Of a stretch of 31,202 bases of DNA, positions 30,081 through 31,202 are shown one piece after another. The DNA comes from an uncultured Collinsella sp. (lineage in GTDB: Bacteria; Actinomycetota; Coriobacteriia; Coriobacteriales; Coriobacteriaceae). The translations under genes were made by a program, and so were the position numbers. The DNA lies in assembly GCA_902493895.1 (NCBI GenBank), contig CABUQW010000025.1, positions 1 through 31,202 on the forward strand. The letters are read 5' to 3'. The notes beneath the pieces were generated by a model, which had not been told where the DNA came from, did not search any database, and worked only from the letters and a program-made list of their open reading frames with translations. Numbering within the stretch: the stretch's first letter is position 1; each line of letters begins with the position of its first letter.

Positions 30081-31169
30081 ATGCGCACGATTGGAATGAG
30101 CGACTACACCGTTGGCGAGGATTGCTTTGACGAGCTGCCCACCGCACTGGCGGAGTACGGAGCGACCAAGGTCGCGATCATCGGTGGCAAGCGGGCACTG
30201 GCCGCAGCACTTCCCGGTATCGAAGCTGCGCTAGCGGGTACCGACGTCGAGATTCTGGAGACGCGCGTCTACGGCACCAACAGTACGCGCGCCAATATCG
30301 CCAAGGTCGTAAACTCCCCCGCCTGCCAGGAAGCCGACGTGCTCATTGCTTGCGGCGGCGGCAAGGCGCTCGACACCGTGAAGACCGCAGCCATCGAGCT
30401 CAAGAAGATCGTCTTTACGGTGCCGACGATTTGCTCCAACTGCTCCGCTGCGACCGCCATTGCCGTCGTGTACAACGACGATGGCTCGCTCGAGGGCTAT
30501 TCGTACCCCAACCGACCGGCGCATATCTTCATCAACCCCAAGATCATCGCCGAGGCACCGGCAGAGTATTTCTGGGCCGGCGTAGGCGATGCCCTGTCTA
30601 AGCAGCCCGAGGTCGAGTACGCCACGAGCGCCGGTAATTTGGAGCACACCGCCGGTCTTGGCCTGGCGCTTGCCCACACCTGCTCCGAGCCGCTGTTTAC
30701 CTATGGCGTCCAGGGTCTTGAGGACGTGCGCCAGAACCTGTCGAGCGAGGCCGTCAAGCAAATCGCACTCGATATCGTGGTCAATACGGGCTATGTCTCG
30801 AACCTGACCAACCAGAACGATTACTACTACAACTCGAGCGTGGCGCACGCGTTCTACAACGCCACTTGCAGCATTCCGCGTGAGGGCACCTACCTGCACG
30901 GCGAGGTCGTGAGCCTGGGCGTGCTCGTGTTGTTCGCCTACACGGGCGACACCGAGAACCTTAAGCGCTACGCTGCCTTTAACAAGCAGATGGGGCTGCC
31001 CGTGACGCTTGAGCAGGTCGGGCTTTCCGAGTCCGATATCCCGGCCCTGTGCGAGTACGCGCACGCCACCAACGAGTGGAAGCAAGGCAACCCTGAGCCC
31101 TTCACCGACGAAAAGTTCGCCGCCGCCATCAAGGCCGCCGACGCTTACGGCCACTCTATCCTGGCCTAA
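30081..31169 (+). CDS. Iron-containing/glycerol dehydrogenase-family protein
   Basis: The 362-residue protein belongs to the group III metal-dependent alcohol dehydrogenase family, closest in style to glycerol dehydrogenase (GldA), which oxidises glycerol to dihydroxyacetone with NAD. Visible features are a Rossmann-like N-terminal part with CGGGKALDTVK (91-101) and three metal ligands in a helical C-terminal part: D170 (GVGDALSK), H256 (SSVAHAFYN) and H273 (TYLHGEVVSLG). GAAGG lies five bases before the ATG. It is monocistronic here and divergent from ileS. The true substrate could be another polyol or alcohol. Confidence 0.88.
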   Translation: MRTIGMSDYTVGEDCFDELPTALAEYGATKVAIIGGKRALAAALPGIEAALAGTDVEILETRVYGTNSTRANIAKVVNSPACQEADVLIACGGGKALDTVKTAAIELKKIVFTVPTICSNCSAATAIAVVYNDDGSLEGYSYPNRPAHIFINPKIIAEAPAEYFWAGVGDALSKQPEVEYATSAGNLEHTAGLGLALAHTCSEPLFTYGVQGLEDVRQNLSSEAVKQIALDIVVNTGYVSNLTNQNDYYYNSSVAHAFYNATCSIPREGTYLHGEVVSLGVLVLFAYTGDTENLKRYAAFNKQMGLPVTLEQVGLSESDIPALCEYAHATNEWKQGNPEPFTDEKFAAAIKAADAYGHSILA

Positions 31170-31175
31170 CCGACC

Positions 31176-31202
31176 AAAACCGCCACAAAGGGGACAGGCA
31201 CC
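31176..31202. repeat. Truncated second copy of the palindromic element
   Basis: These 27 bases match the reverse complement of 23573-23547 with one mismatch (CCGCC for CCACC), through the AAAGGGGACAGGCACC core. The second arm should follow beyond the window. It begins six bases after the dehydrogenase stop. Confidence 0.8.

Noticed and set aside
1..31202. tRNA, rRNA or CRISPR arrays
   Set aside because: No cloverleaf with CCA-like end, no rRNA-like stretch and no regularly spaced direct repeats were seen by eye; a dedicated scan (tRNAscan-SE, CRISPR finder) was not possible here.

Overview
The window is high-GC bacterial DNA packed with housekeeping genes, nearly all read from the minus strand. 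Three features point to a Gram-positive actinobacterium of class Coriobacteriia, most likely Collinsella or a close relative: protein content (Asp23/Gls24 protein, MltG, RuvX, YqeG, a SigB/SigF-type sigma factor), a T-box leader before ileS, and high GC. The genus is an inference from style and gene order; no database search was run.

Layout. Positions 1-368 hold no gene but contain stacked inverted repeats and the terminator of a fructose-type PTS permease (fruA, 369-2372). A divergent RpiR-family regulator (2645-3502) follows. A long minus-strand block comes next. Read in transcription order, it starts with alaS (from 16681), then ruvX, mltG, yqeG, aroK and an aroB-like gene, nearly all abutting or overlapping. 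After a structured gap comes an Xaa-Pro aminopeptidase with a strong terminator. The next operon is efp, asp23-like, nusB, xseB, tlyA, nadK and recN. A small two-helix membrane protein gene (16877-17116) is a lone plus-strand island. A second minus-strand operon (20288 to 17123) encodes a DUF948-like coiled-coil protein, an RsbW-like anti-sigma protein, a SigB/F-type sigma factor and an AI-2E-family permease. Upstream of it lie rarA, a dGTPase, a minimal A24 prepilin peptidase, a processive family-2 glycosyltransferase, rluD-like and lspA, and ileS with its T-box. The window closes with a plus-strand glycerol-dehydrogenase-like gene.

Most interesting points. (1) The AroB homologue next to an intact shikimate kinase has lost all three metal ligands and the glycine-rich NAD motif, so it looks like a pseudo-enzyme kept intact in a translationally coupled operon. 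(2) The ileS leader is a complete T-box with an AUC specifier, but its tRNA-acceptor bulge reads UGGUUAA instead of UGGNACC. (3) The RsbW-like protein lacks the ATP-binding boxes, suggesting a partner-switch module without a kinase. (4) Several intergenic palindromes carry a GGGAC core. Two are copies of one element, and the window ends inside the second copy. This suggests a mobile REP/MITE-like family.

How the genes work together. The efp-recN block joins translation (EF-P, NusB, TlyA) with DNA repair (RecN, XseB) and NADP supply. The alaS-aroB block joins tRNA charging, wall-strand termination and a shikimate step. The sigma operon looks like a self-contained stress-response unit with a possible self-regulated promoter.
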